64,000 nt of DNA from contig CAKSEE010000002.1 of assembly GCA_934446455.1 (NCBI GenBank), positions 1 through 64,000 of the forward strand, in the 5' to 3' direction. This DNA comes from an uncultured Oscillospiraceae bacterium. Lineage in GTDB: Bacteria > Bacillota > Clostridia > Oscillospirales > Ruminococcaceae. Under the pieces are notes generated by a model. That model did not search any database. It was not told the DNA's origin and was given only the letters and a program-made list of their open reading frames with translations. The translations under genes and the position numbers were made by a program. Shown piece by piece: positions 45,563-53,978 of this stretch. Positions within the stretch are counted from its first letter, which is position 1; every line of letters begins with the position of its first letter.

Positions 45563-47116
45563 ATGACTTCACGCAAGGACCCCGCATGGCTTGACAATGC
45601 GGTTTTCTATGAAATTTACCCACAGTCGTTCAATGATACCAACGCCGACGGCACAGGCGACATCAACGGCATAATCGAAAAGCTCGGGTATATACAGGAG
45701 CTTGGCTGCAACGCGATATGGCTCAACCCCTGCTTTCTGTCGCCGTTCGGCGACGCGGGCTACGACGTTGAGGATTATTACACCGTAGCGCCGCGTTACG
45801 GCACGAACGAGGATTTGATAGCGCTTTTCCGAGAGGTACACGCGCGCGGAATGCACATACTGCTCGACCTTGTGCCGGGGCATACGGCGGTAACGCATAA
45901 GTGGTTCAGGGAATCAATGAAAGCGGCGCGCAACGAGTTTACCGACCGTTATGTGTGGACGGACAGCATATGGGAGGAGCCGCAGGGAATGGGCTGCATT
46001 CGCGGCATATCCGACAGGGACGGCTCTTGCGCGGTGAATTTCTTCTCGCACCAGCCCGCGCTCAACTACGGCTTTTTTAAGCCCGACCCTGCGAAAAAGT
46101 GGCAGCAGCCAATGGACGCTGAGGGCCCCCTTGCAACGCGCGAGGCGCTCAAGGATATAATGCGATTCTGGCTTGCGGCGGGCGCTGACGGCTTCCGCGT
46201 GGACATGGCGGGCTCGCTTGTAAAGAACGACGTTGACGGGCAGGGCACGGTGGCGCTCTGGCAGGATATCCGCGCGTTTCTCGACAGGGAGTTTCCCGCA
46301 GCGGCAATGGTGTCGGAGTGGGGCGAGCCCGACAAGTCGCTTATCGGCGGCTTCCACATGGATTTTCTCCTGCACTTCGGTCCGTCGCATTATAACGACC
46401 TGTTCCGCTGCGCTGAACCGTACTTCTCAAAGCGCGGCAAGGGCAGCGCTGCCGAATTTGTCGCGGCGTACAGGCGCAGCATGGCGAAAACGGACGGCAG
46501 GGGGCTTATCTGCATTCCCTCGGGCAACCACGACATGGACAGGCTTGCGCGCAACCTCGACGAGGATGAGCTGCGCCTGGCGTTCGCGTTTTTGCTGACA
46601 ATGCCGGGCGCGCCGTTCATTTACTACGGCGACGAGATAGGGATGCGCTATGTTGAGGGTCTGACCTCGGTAGAGGGCGGCTACGGCAGGACGGGTTCGC
46701 GCTCGCCCATGCAGTGGGACAAGGGGCTTAACGCGGGGTTCTCTTCAGCAAGCGCGGAGAAGCTCTATATCCCGCTCGACCCCGCAGCTGACCGCCCTGA
46801 CGCCTGCTCGCAGATGTGCGACGAGAAGTCGCTTCGCAGCGAAGTAAAGCGGCTTATTGCGTTCAGGCAGGCGAACCCTGCGCTGCAAAGCAGGGGCGGT
46901 ATGGAGTTCCTGACCGACGGGGCGGACGGCGGCGCGCTCGTATACAAGCGCACAAGCGGCTCGCAGACGATATATGCGGCAATAAACCCCGCAGGCACGC
47001 GCGCGCAGATACCGCAGATACCCGCAGGCGGCAGGGTGCTGTACAGCATAGGCGGGTACTCATATGACGGCGGGCTTACCGTTGAGGGCTGCTCGGCGGT
47101 GTTTGTTGAGGTCTGA
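45563..47116 (+). CDS. GH13-family alpha-glucosidase/amylase
   Basis: The 517-residue cytoplasmic protein has a (beta/alpha)8 barrel with the GH13 regions: DLVPGHTA (region I), GFRVDMAG with the nucleophile Asp214, SEWGEP with the acid/base Glu252, and SGNHDMDR with Asp324. A short beta domain closes the protein. It resembles oligo-1,6-glucosidase/trehalose-synthase-like members, so it probably cleaves short alpha-glucosides. There is no signal peptide. The ATG at 45563 is preceded by AGGAGG; an in-frame upstream ATG would overlap the promoter's -10 region. Confidence 0.9.
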   Translation: MTSRKDPAWLDNAVFYEIYPQSFNDTNADGTGDINGIIEKLGYIQELGCNAIWLNPCFLSPFGDAGYDVEDYYTVAPRYGTNEDLIALFREVHARGMHILLDLVPGHTAVTHKWFRESMKAARNEFTDRYVWTDSIWEEPQGMGCIRGISDRDGSCAVNFFSHQPALNYGFFKPDPAKKWQQPMDAEGPLATREALKDIMRFWLAAGADGFRVDMAGSLVKNDVDGQGTVALWQDIRAFLDREFPAAAMVSEWGEPDKSLIGGFHMDFLLHFGPSHYNDLFRCAEPYFSKRGKGSAAEFVAAYRRSMAKTDGRGLICIPSGNHDMDRLARNLDEDELRLAFAFLLTMPGAPFIYYGDEIGMRYVEGLTSVEGGYGRTGSRSPMQWDKGLNAGFSSASAEKLYIPLDPAADRPDACSQMCDEKSLRSEVKRLIAFRQANPALQSRGGMEFLTDGADGGALVYKRTSGSQTIYAAINPAGTRAQIPQIPAGGRVLYSIGGYSYDGGLTVEGCSAVFVEV

Positions 47117-47133
47117 GCGGCGGATAATACAGA

Positions 47134-47160
47134 GAGCCGCGGCAGATAACGCTGCGGCTT
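47134..47160 (+). terminator. Hairpin after the GH13 gene
   Basis: Stem AGCCGCGGC/GCTGCGGCT with a 7-nt loop, followed by a short T/C stretch. A weak terminator. Confidence 0.5.
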
Positions 47161-47227
47161 CTGCTGCGATAAGGATACCCTTTGCTGTGCGGCATACCGC
47201 TTCATTGTATCAGTGGGGATTTTTCTT

Positions 47228-47424
47228 GGGCAATACCGCATAATTATTTTCGCGCGATTGCGCAGTCAGATTTTTCGTCAGATTGTACAATGAGGACGAC
47301 GCAAGGCTGTATGCCTTGCTAGGACGAATTGTGCAATATGGCGGAAAAGATGCAAGCAAACGCCGCGTAAGCCGTAGGCGTCGCTTAGAAAAGGCGTTAG
47401 CCGCTAATTGTGCGGTGTTGCCCT
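47228..47424. repeat. Repeat family A element, copy 2 (MITE-like)
   Basis: Terminal inverted repeats GGGCAATACCGCATAATTA (47228-47246) and TAATTGTGCGGTGTTGCCC (47405-47423) match at 17 of 19 positions. The interior contains a CAAGGC..GCCTTG hairpin and about 75-90 bp shared with the copy at 48.3 kb in the opposite orientation. No open reading frame of interest is inside. Confidence 0.82.
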
Positions 47425-47531
47425 TGATTTTTTCACCGACATATGGTATAATTAACGCAAAGCGTTTATTACAGATCAAAATGTCCTCGCACATACGCAA
47501 ATTAAAGATTTGCTCCGTGCGTATCGGACAA

Positions 47532-47561
47532 TTATACCATAACTTTGCGGTTATGGTATAA
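47532..47561. promoter_or_regulatory. Perfect 11-bp inverted repeat over a -10-like element
   Basis: TTATACCATAA (47532-47542), 8-nt loop, TTATGGTATAA (47551-47561). The right arm plus following T forms a TATAAT-type -10 sequence, so the repeat may be an operator or a hairpin at the start of the GNAT transcript. Confidence 0.5.
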
Positions 47562-47676
47562 TAAAGCAGGTTAAGCGGTTCAGCCGTAAATGGCGAGCCG
47601 CTGTTTACTAAACGCGAGTTAGTTTAGGCTAATCGAGTGTCAAAGACGGCGCTTGCAGGCGCACAACGGAGGAAGT

Positions 47677-48276
47677 ATGGTAAAGGTAACACAATTAAGC
47701 GAGAGGGAAATCGAGGAAATAGGCGAGGCGTTTGCAGACCACGCCTATGCTGACGGCGAAAGAGGAATGGCATATCTTTTCGGCGGCAGGGACAACGTAA
47801 AGCGGTACATATGCGCGTTTGTCCGCGCCATGCTTAAGGGCGGGTGCCTTTACAGCACAAGCGCGAATCACGAGGCGTTCGTGGCGTACAGATATTCGCG
47901 CGACAGGCTCCCCGCCGCTGCGGGTATGGAGGTGCTTAAGGGGATACTCGAAACGATTGGTCTGGGCGGAGCGGTAAAAATGCTGCGCGCTATGAAAAGC
48001 GGCGGCAAGTCGTACGAGGACGTTTTCAAAAAGACGAAAAAGCCGTATATTTTCGTGGGAATGCTCGTCGTCCGCAAGCAGTACCAGGGGCAGGGCTTTA
48101 TGCGCAGGGCGCTTGATATTGCATTTGAGGACGGCAGGAAAAGGGGCTGCCCCGTTCTCCTTGATACGGACGCGGCGCTGAAGCGCGACAAGTACGTTCA
48201 CCTTGGAATGAAGAACGTGCAGACAAGGCAGATAGGCGAGGGCGCGTATCTTTACGACCTTGTAAAGGAAAACTGA
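47677..48276 (+). CDS. GNAT-family N-acetyltransferase
   Basis: The 199-residue product has the acetyl-CoA-binding motif A of GNAT enzymes (GMLVVRKQYQGQGFMRRAL, about residues 129-147) followed by LLDTDA and a C-terminal beta strand. The N-terminal half with YLFGGRDNVKRYICAFVRAML resembles GNAT proteins annotated as of unknown substrate. GGAGGA precedes the ATG at 47677. It is flanked by two inverted family A repeats and stands alone. Confidence 0.85.
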   Translation: MVKVTQLSEREIEEIGEAFADHAYADGERGMAYLFGGRDNVKRYICAFVRAMLKGGCLYSTSANHEAFVAYRYSRDRLPAAAGMEVLKGILETIGLGGAVKMLRAMKSGGKSYEDVFKKTKKPYIFVGMLVVRKQYQGQGFMRRALDIAFEDGRKRGCPVLLDTDAALKRDKYVHLGMKNVQTRQIGEGAYLYDLVKEN

Positions 48277-48278
48277 CC

Positions 48279-48458
48279 TTAGGCAACACCGCACAAAGAC
48301 CATTTATTGGATTTTGCACGTGTCTTGCTTGCATATTTTCCTTCATCTTGCACAATTCGTCCTAGCAAGGCACACAGCCTTGCGTCGTCCTCATTGTACA
48401 ATCTGACGAAAAATCTGACTTCGCAATACACGCACAATCTTTGTGCGGTATTGCCCTT
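48279..48458. repeat. Repeat family A element, copy 3 (MITE-like, inverted relative to copy 2)
   Basis: Left end AGGCAACACCGCACAAAGA (48281-48299) and the reverse complement of the right end (48438-48457), AGGGCAATACCGCACAAAGA, agree at 18 of 19 positions. Its interior, read in reverse, is nearly the same as the interior of copy 2 (TTTTTCGTCAGATTGTACAA and the segment after it). It begins 3 nt after the GNAT stop and ends about 20 nt before the end of sigK. Confidence 0.82.
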
Positions 48459-48480
48459 GTGCTGAATGCAGCGGAGGGCG

Positions 48481-49182
48481 TCACCCCTCCTCAAACCGCT
48501 TCCTCAGCTTTCCGAGCGCCTTTTTTTCTATGCGCGAGATATAGCTGCGGGAAATGCCGAGCTGCTTTGCTATTTCCCGCTGGGTGAGCGGCGCGCGCAG
48601 CTCGCCGTTTGCGTCGGGAATGCCGTAGCGCTTTGCGATTATGTCGCGCTCGCGCTCGTCAAGCTCCTCGGCAATAAAGCGGTAGAGCTTGTCGGTGTCG
48701 ATTTTAAGCTCTGCGCTTTCCTCAACGTTCACGCCGCTGCCGAATATGTCGGCTATGGTGAGCGCGTTGCCCTCGCCGTCGTGGTCGATGGGTTCGTCAA
48801 GATACACCTCGTTCTGGCGGTGCTTTATCTTGCGGAAGTGCATTTTTATCTGGTTGTCTATGCACTTGGAAGCATAGGTGCTGAAATGGCTGCCCTTCTG
48901 GTAGTCGAACGTTTCCGCTGCGCGGATAAGCCCTATCGTGCCTATGGAGATAAGGTCGTCGCCGTCGGGCGCGTCGGGGTAGCTTTTGCGGACTATGTAC
49001 GCGACAAGCCGCAGGTTATGCACGATGAGCTTATCCCGCGCGGCGGCGTCCCCCTGCGCTATAAGGGCTATGCACTCAGCCTCCTCCTTAGCGGAAAGCT
49101 GCTTTGGAAAGAGATTTTTCCCCTCGAAATGAAGCCCGAAGAACAGCAGGTTTTGCAGAGCAAAGCATAACAGCGCTATCAT
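48481..49182 (-). CDS. sigK: Sporulation sigma factor sigma-K (pro-form)
   Basis: Sigma-K directs late mother-cell transcription. The 233-residue product has a hydrophobic pro-sequence (MIALLCFALQNLLFFGLHF), then KNLFPKQLSAKEE, region 2 (HNLRLVAYIVRKSY; DLISIGTIGLIRAAETFD; FSTYASKCIDNQIKMHFR) and region 4 (TQREIAKQLGISRSYISRIEKKAL). The start at 49182 is chosen because GGAGGGG precedes it and it gives the normal pro-peptide. The coding sequence is continuous, with no skin-type excision element. A sigma-E-like promoter lies upstream. Confidence 0.95.
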   Translation of the reverse strand: MIALLCFALQNLLFFGLHFEGKNLFPKQLSAKEEAECIALIAQGDAAARDKLIVHNLRLVAYIVRKSYPDAPDGDDLISIGTIGLIRAAETFDYQKGSHFSTYASKCIDNQIKMHFRKIKHRQNEVYLDEPIDHDGEGNALTIADIFGSGVNVEESAELKIDTDKLYRFIAEELDERERDIIAKRYGIPDANGELRAPLTQREIAKQLGISRSYISRIEKKALGKLRKRFEEG

Positions 49183-49227
49183 GTCACCCCTCCATTTCCG
49201 CAGCAGACCCTCTGCCGCACACAGCAC

Positions 49228-49257
49228 ATTATATTTATAAGCGCCTGTACAATATTC
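49228..49257 (-). promoter_or_regulatory. Sigma-E-like promoter of sigK
   Basis: On the minus strand GAATATT (49251-49257) fits the sigma-E -35 consensus KMATAWW; AATATAAT (49228-49235) fits the -10 CATACAMT at 6 of 8 positions. The spacer is 15 nt, one longer than ideal. Confidence 0.45.
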
Positions 49258-49261
49258 GACA

Positions 49262-49296
49262 CAAAAAAATCGGAGCGGCATTTGTCGCTCCGATTT
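49262..49296 (-). terminator. Intrinsic terminator of the thi operon
   Basis: On the minus strand AATCGGAGCG pairs with CGCTCCGATT and a run of seven T residues follows, just past the thiE stop. Confidence 0.9.
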
Positions 49297-49311
49297 GTTA
49301 TTCTGCACATC

Positions 49312-49935
49312 TCACAGCCGCTCCGCCGCCGCACGCATAACGCGCGCCGCCGCAGTTATGTCGGGCTGCGCGACAACGGCGGAAACCACCGCCGCACCGT
49401 TTATGCCAAGCCCGTAAAGCTGCGTGATGTTTTTTGCATTCACTCCGCCGATGACTACAAACGGCAGAGTTACCGCCCGCCTTATTGCCGCTATCGTTTC
49501 GCGCGTGACGGGGCGCGTGTCCGCTTTTGTGGCGGTGGCGAACACCGCGCCCACGCCAAGATAGTCCGCGCCGTCCTTCTGCGCGCGAAGCGCCTCCTCG
49601 GGCAGCGCCGCAGACACGCCGATAAGCTTGCCGCGCCCCAGCAGCCTGCGCGCCTCGCGGCAGGGCAGGTCCTTCTGCCCGAGGTGAACCCCCGAGGCGT
49701 CCACCGCCATGCAGATGTCAACGCGGTCGTTGATTATGAGCGGCACGCCGTAAGCGTCCGTAACGCGCTTTACGCGCACGGCAAGCTCGTACAGCCCGCG
49801 CGAGGAAGCGCGCTTTTCGCGCAGCTGCACCATCGTAACGCCGCCGCGCACCGCCTGCTCAACACTTTCCTCAACGGTTTTCGCGCTCATAAGCGCGCTG
49901 TCCGTGCAAAGGTACAGGGTGTAATTGGGATTCAT
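49312..49935 (-). CDS. thiE: Thiamine-phosphate synthase
   Basis: ThiE joins HMP pyrophosphate and thiazole phosphate to make thiamine phosphate. The 207-residue TIM-barrel protein has MVQLREK near residue 36, PLIINDRVDICMAVDASGVHLGQ, and VFATATK plus VVIGGVNAKN near the end. It is the last gene of the operon, 18 nt after thiM. Confidence 0.95.
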   Translation of the reverse strand: MNPNYTLYLCTDSALMSAKTVEESVEQAVRGGVTMVQLREKRASSRGLYELAVRVKRVTDAYGVPLIINDRVDICMAVDASGVHLGQKDLPCREARRLLGRGKLIGVSAALPEEALRAQKDGADYLGVGAVFATATKADTRPVTRETIAAIRRAVTLPFVVIGGVNAKNITQLYGLGINGAAVVSAVVAQPDITAAARVMRAAAERL

Positions 49936-49953
49936 GTCATGTGCCGCCTTTCA

Positions 49954-50763
49954 TTAGTCCTGCGCGTTTAATGGGGTGATTTTTGCGCGCTGTGCAAGCT
50001 CCCGCGCGGTAAGCGAGCCTGCCGCGTCGAAAAGCGCCGCGTGGAAGCTCCCTAGCCGCGCATCGGAGCGCTCCACGGCAATTTCGGCACACACTTTCAT
50101 GAACGCCGCGCCCGCAAGCGCGCCGACAAACGCGCCGCATTCCGCCGAAAACGCCGCGCAGAGCGCCGAGGTCATGCAGCCCGCACCCGTTATTCTGCGC
50201 ATAAGCGGGCTGCCGCCGCGTATTGAAACGGTGCGCGTCCCGTCCGAGATGAAGTCCGCAGCGCCCGTTACCGCGCACACGCACCCGAGCCGTTGCGCCG
50301 CCATTCGCGCCGCCTCGGCAGGGTCTGCCGCCGAAAGCGAATCCACGCCGCGCTCACCGCCGCCAAGCCCTGCGAGAAACGCTGTTTCGGAGAGATTGCC
50401 GCGCACGGCGCTCACCCCGCGAAGCTCTGCGCAGAACTCCCTGCGAAGCCGCGTAAGCCCCGCGCCCACGGGGTCAAGCACCACGGGAATGCCGCGCGCC
50501 GCCGCTTCCCCGGCGGAAAGCAGCATAGCCTTAATCCCGGCGGGGGAGGGCGTGCCGAGATTGAGCGAGAGCGCCTGCGCGTGCGCGGTTACTTCTGCGC
50601 ATTCGGCGGGGTCGTCCGCCATTATGGGCGAAGCGCCCGCTGCGAGCAGCATATTCGCCGTGTCGGGCGCGGTTACGTGGTTTGCTATGCAATGCACAAG
50701 CGGATTGTCCGCGCGCAGGGCTTCAAGCGCGGCAGCCGCCTGCCGTACAAGGTCTGCGCTCAT
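49954..50763 (-). CDS. thiM: Hydroxyethylthiazole kinase
   Basis: ThiM phosphorylates salvaged hydroxyethylthiazole. The 269-residue ribokinase-fold protein shows NPLVHCIANHVTAPDTANMLL near residue 20, GASPIMADDPAE, GNLSE, and TGAGCMTSAL with the catalytic region. Its start overlaps the thiW stop by 4 nt. Confidence 0.94.
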   Translation of the reverse strand: MSADLVRQAAAALEALRADNPLVHCIANHVTAPDTANMLLAAGASPIMADDPAECAEVTAHAQALSLNLGTPSPAGIKAMLLSAGEAAARGIPVVLDPVGAGLTRLRREFCAELRGVSAVRGNLSETAFLAGLGGGERGVDSLSAADPAEAARMAAQRLGCVCAVTGAADFISDGTRTVSIRGGSPLMRRITGAGCMTSALCAAFSAECGAFVGALAGAAFMKVCAEIAVERSDARLGSFHAALFDAAGSLTARELAQRAKITPLNAQD

Positions 50764-51299
50764 GATTTCTGCGGGGCTTCGCCAAAGAAGCCGTCCACAG
50801 CCTTTACCCGCTTGAGCGAGGTGACGATGACCGCCGCAATGACAGTCCCCACAACGCTTGAAGCGAAGAACGGGAACACAAACCCGAAAAGCGTTGCCTG
50901 CTCGTTATGCATGATAAGGTAGGCTATGGGGTAGGAGAGCATTCCGCCGATAACGGATGTGCCGACAAGCTCGCCCGCATACGCCATGGGAAGCCGCAGC
51001 GCGAGGGTCTTCCCCCTGAATACCCAGTGGAACATAACGCCGCTTAAAAACGCGCCAACCATGCTCCCGGGGAACGCCATAAGCGACCCGAGCCCCAGAA
51101 TGTTGCGCAGAAGGCTTGCGCAGAACGCCGTCCCGAGCGCGTACCACGGTCCCAGATACACGCCCGCGATTATGTTTACAAGGTGCTGAACGGGCGCGCA
51201 CCTCGCCCCGAGAAACGGGAACGAGAACAGCGAACCCGCGACTGCCGCCGCCGCAAGCACCGCAGCCGCGGCAAGCTTTCTGATGTCTGTCTTTTTCAT
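50760..51299 (-). CDS. thiW: ThiW, S component of a thiazole ECF transporter
   Basis: The 179-residue product has about five to six membrane segments and the ThiW features FPFLGARCAPVQHLVNIIAG and LGLGSLMAFPGSMVGAFLSG. ThiW is the TPP-regulated substrate-binding subunit of an energy-coupling-factor transporter, thought to bring in the thiazole moiety that ThiM then phosphorylates. No EcfA/T genes lie here, so it would use a shared energising module. Confidence 0.92.
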   Translation of the reverse strand: MKKTDIRKLAAAAVLAAAAVAGSLFSFPFLGARCAPVQHLVNIIAGVYLGPWYALGTAFCASLLRNILGLGSLMAFPGSMVGAFLSGVMFHWVFRGKTLALRLPMAYAGELVGTSVIGGMLSYPIAYLIMHNEQATLFGFVFPFFASSVVGTVIAAVIVTSLKRVKAVDGFFGEAPQKS

Positions 51300-51572
51300 G
51301 ATGATACCTCTTTCCCGCGCGCAGGGCAGAGCTGTCCCGCGCGCGCAATGCGTTCCGATACAGGGTTGTCCTGTATCGGCGGTCGGCGCTCGCTAGCGCC
51401 CTCTCACCCCGAAACACGGGTTCCCTCGCTGACATTTCCGCCCCGTTCGGCGCTCCCCGACGGGGGTATCATTTCCGCATTGCTGCGGGAGTGAACAGAT
51501 TGGCGCGCTGTCCGCCGCAGTTTTCAACTTTTATGTAATCTGTGTTGAAAATTACGCGCCTTTACCGCGCAT
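51300..51572 (-). other. Structured gap between thiC and thiW
   Basis: This 273-nt gap has several strong hairpins: CCGATACAGG/CCTGTATCGG with a 5-nt loop (51355-51379), GGCGCT/AGCGCC nearby, and CGCGCGCGGGACAG...CTGCGCGCG (about 51317-51348) just before the thiW ribosome binding site. No gene is seen. The minus strand contains CAGCGAGGGAA, which resembles the end of a TPP aptamer, but the rest of the aptamer is missing. Confidence 0.45.
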
Positions 51573-52886
51573 TTACTTCTCGGTGCAGAAGCGTACCTCC
51601 TTGCCCTCGAGAATCATGTTGGTGGTGCGAACCGCGCACATTTTTCCGCACATAGAGCAGCTGTGGCGGTCTGCGGGGGGAACGCTCTCAAAGTACGCGC
51701 GCGCCTTTTCGGGGTCTGCGCATATCCTGAACATCTCGTCCCAGTCGAGCTTATGGCGCGCCGCAGCCATTTCGTTGTCCCTGTCGCGCGCATGGGGAAC
51801 GCCCTTTGCAATGTCCGCAGCGTGGGCTGCGATCTTGCTTGCCATAATGCCCTCCTTGACGTCGCCGAGGTCGGGCAGGCGCAGGTGTTCCGCAGGGGTG
51901 ACGTAGCACAGGAAGTCCGCGCCGCTTGCCGCAGCTATAGCGCCGCCTATCGCTGAGGTTATGTGGTCGTACCCCGGGAAGACGTCCGTGACGAGCGGTC
52001 CGAGTACGTAGAACGGCGCGTTGTGGCAAAGGCGCTTTTCAATAGCCATGTTGGCTGCTATCTCGTTCATTGCCATGTGACCGGGTCCCTCAACCATAAC
52101 CTGCACATCGCGCGCCCATGCGCGTTCGGTGAGCGCGCCAAGCTCTATAAGTTCCGCTATCTGCCCTGCGTCGGTGCTGTCGTCAATGCATCCCGGGCGC
52201 AGCGCGTCGCCAAGGCTTATCGTCACGTCGTACTCGCGCAGAATGTCCAGCACCTCGTCGTAATGTTCGTAGAACGGGTTTTCGTTGCCCGTCATCATTA
52301 TCCATGCAAACAGCAGCGAGCCGCCGCGCGATACAATGTTCATCTTGCGCGGGTCGCGGCGGAACGCCTCGATTGAGCGGCGGTTTATGCCTGCGTGTAT
52401 CGTCATGAAGTCCACGCCCTCCTCCGCATGGGCGCGCACAACGCGCAGGAAGTCCTCCGCGGTGATTTCGAGCAGGTCCTTTTCAAGGTAGCCTATGGCA
52501 TCGTACATGGGTACTGTGCCTATCATGGCGGGGGAGCGCTCTATAAGCTGCTGCCTGAACGTGTTTGTCCTGCCGTAGTTGGACAGGTCCATGATGGCCT
52601 CCACACCGAAGTTAATAGCCATGTCCACCTTCTGCATTTCCATATCGTAGTTCATGCAGTCGCCCGAAATGCCGAGGTTTACGTTCACCTTGGTGCGTAA
52701 GCCCTCGCCTATTCCCTCCGCCGAAAGCGCGGTGTGCCTTATGTTGGCGGGGATAGCTACAGCGCCCCTCGCCACGCGCCCGCGCAGCGTTTCGGGGGAG
52801 ATGTGCTCCTTTTCGGCTACGGTCCTCATCTCGGGCGTGATTATGCCCTTCTTTGCGGCTTCCATCTGTGTTGCGTATTCTCTCAT
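51573..52886 (-). CDS. thiC: Phosphomethylpyrimidine synthase ThiC
   Basis: ThiC rearranges AIR into HMP phosphate with SAM and a 4Fe-4S cluster. The 437-residue product is the short form found in Clostridia, without the N-terminal extension of the enterobacterial enzyme. Hallmarks are [18 protein letters not shown] cut here to [27 protein letters not shown] and the C-terminal cluster motif CSMCGKMC, spaced CX2CX3C rather than the usual CX2CX4C. It starts 1 nt from the thiD stop codon. Confidence 0.94.
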   Translation of the reverse strand: MREYATQMEAAKKGIITPEMRTVAEKEHISPETLRGRVARGAVAIPANIRHTALSAEGIGEGLRTKVNVNLGISGDCMNYDMEMQKVDMAINFGVEAIMDLSNYGRTNTFRQQLIERSPAMIGTVPMYDAIGYLEKDLLEITAEDFLRVVRAHAEEGVDFMTIHAGINRRSIEAFRRDPRKMNIVSRGGSLLFAWIMMTGNENPFYEHYDEVLDILREYDVTISLGDALRPGCIDDSTDAGQIAELIELGALTERAWARDVQVMVEGPGHMAMNEIAANMAIEKRLCHNAPFYVLGPLVTDVFPGYDHITSAIGGAIAAASGADFLCYVTPAEHLRLPDLGDVKEGIMASKIAAHAADIAKGVPHARDRDNEMAAARHKLDWDEMFRICADPEKARAYFESVPPADRHSCSMCGKMCAVRTTNMILEGKEVRFCTEK

Positions 52887-52887
52887 T

Positions 52888-53682
52888 TTATGTCCTTTCC
52901 GCGAACAGTCGGTAGAAGCGGTCGAATGGCTGCTGCCCCATGCCGATGTTCAGCCCGTGCATTATTGCCCCTGTAAGGTATTCCTTTGCCAGCCGCACCG
53001 CCTGCGCGAGCGGCTCCCCCTGCGCCATGAACGCCGCCGCCGCAGAGGACAGCGTGCAGCCCGTGCCGTGCGTTGCGCGGGTGTTTACGCGCTCATGGGT
53101 GTACTCGTAAAAGCGCTCCCCGTCGTAAAGAACGTCGAGCGCCGCGCCCTCGAGATGTCCGCCCTTTACAAGCACCGCCCGCGCGCCCAGTTTATGTATG
53201 GCGAGCGCCGCCGCCCTCATGTCGTCGCGGGTGGAAACGCTCAGCCCCGAGAGCGCCTGCGCCTCGGGTATGTTGGGGGTGATAAGCGTGCAGAGCGGCG
53301 CTATTTCACGCATAAACGTACCGAGCGCGCCGCCCTCCATAAGCGCCGCCCCCGCCGAGGCGTGAAGCACGGGGTCGCACACCACGATATTCGGGCGGTA
53401 TTCCCGCAGCGCCGCCGCCACGGCGCCCATGCACTCGGCGTCCGGCAGCATGCCGAGCTTTACCGCGTCCACGCGGATATCCGTGAACACCGCGCGCAGC
53501 TGCGCTGAAACGATGTCGCGCGGCACGCTGTGCGCCGCCAGCACCTGCGCGGTATTCTCCGCGACGACCGAGGTTATAACGCTCATGCCGTAGCACCCCA
53601 GCGCCCAGAACGTCCCGAGGTCCGCCTGCACGCCCGCGCCGCCGCTGCAGTCCGACCCCGCGACAGTAAGACAGTTTTTCAC
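52888..53682 (-). CDS. thiD: Hydroxymethylpyrimidine/phosphomethylpyrimidine kinase
   Basis: ThiD phosphorylates HMP and HMP phosphate. The 264-residue product has [18 protein letters not shown] at the start, VLVKGGH and the [11 protein letters not shown] catalytic motif near residue 210. The start is a GTG at 53682, preceded by a G-rich ribosome binding site (GGGGGG) about 9 nt upstream; the in-frame upstream ATG lies within the riboswitch expression platform and is rejected. It is the first gene under the TPP riboswitch. Confidence 0.93.
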   Translation of the reverse strand: MKNCLTVAGSDCSGGAGVQADLGTFWALGCYGMSVITSVVAENTAQVLAAHSVPRDIVSAQLRAVFTDIRVDAVKLGMLPDAECMGAVAAALREYRPNIVVCDPVLHASAGAALMEGGALGTFMREIAPLCTLITPNIPEAQALSGLSVSTRDDMRAAALAIHKLGARAVLVKGGHLEGAALDVLYDGERFYEYTHERVNTRATHGTGCTLSSAAAAFMAQGEPLAQAVRLAKEYLTGAIMHGLNIGMGQQPFDRFYRLFAERT

Positions 53683-53713
53683 CGAAAAGCCCCCCCGTAA
53701 AATGTCCGTGCAG

Positions 53714-53746
53714 CAAAAAAAGGACCCCTGCCAAAGCAGGAGTCCC
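53714..53746 (-). terminator. Riboswitch-linked terminator before thiD
   Basis: On the minus strand GGACTCCTGC pairs with GCAGGGGTCC (4-nt loop) and is followed by T7. It lies 18 nt after the TPP aptamer, so it is the probable expression platform. Confidence 0.9.
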
Positions 53747-53763
53747 GAAATGCTACTCACGTC

Positions 53764-53850
53764 ACGGCTTCCCTACGATGGTCTTAACCAACAGGTTCAA
53801 AGGGTCGGGCGCAATGCCCTCTCAACTCCGTGCGGAGTACCCCCAGCGAA
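53764..53850 (-). promoter_or_regulatory. TPP riboswitch (thi box)
   Basis: The minus-strand transcript has the thi-box landmarks in order: GGGGGTACTCCG, TTGAGAGG, GCGCCCGACCC, TTTGAACCTG, GGTTAAGACC and CGTAGGGAAG. It lies directly after the promoter and just before a terminator, so TPP binding should stop transcription of thiD-thiC-thiW-thiM-thiE. Confidence 0.95.
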
Positions 53851-53854
53851 GAAC

Positions 53855-53883
53855 ATTATACCACGCCCGCGCGGGTTTGTCAA
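53855..53883 (-). promoter_or_regulatory. Sigma-A promoter of the thi operon
   Basis: On the minus strand consensus TTGACA (53878-53883), 17-nt spacer, consensus TATAAT (53855-53860). Confidence 0.92.
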
Positions 53884-53905
53884 GGGGTATTTTTGCAGTT
53901 CTATC

Positions 53906-53934
53906 TTGAAAAATCTCGCGGGACGTGGTATTAT
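53906..53934 (+). promoter_or_regulatory. Promoter of the DUF5131 gene
   Basis: TTGAAA (53906-53911), 17-nt spacer, TATTAT (53929-53934). It is divergent from, and 23 nt away from, the thi operon promoter. Confidence 0.65.
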
Positions 53935-53978
53935 AATAAAGAAGAATCGTAATTTCATGGCAAAGGGGGGGCGGCTGC

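Larger units (their letters stand above)
47161..47676. other. Intergenic region upstream of the GNAT gene
   Basis: It holds a family A repeat (47228-47424) followed by two TATGGTATAAT segments (about 47443 and 47552) that look like -10 elements, the second inside a perfect inverted repeat. No gene is seen. Confidence 0.5.

Noticed and set aside
48481..49182. Skin-type interruption of sigK
   Set aside because: The reading frame is continuous from pro-sequence to region 4 and there is no recombinase gene.
51421..51480. Second TPP riboswitch before thiW
   Set aside because: Only a word like the aptamer end (CAGCGAGGGAA) is present; the CTGAGA and GAACCTG landmarks are missing. It is kept only as an open question.
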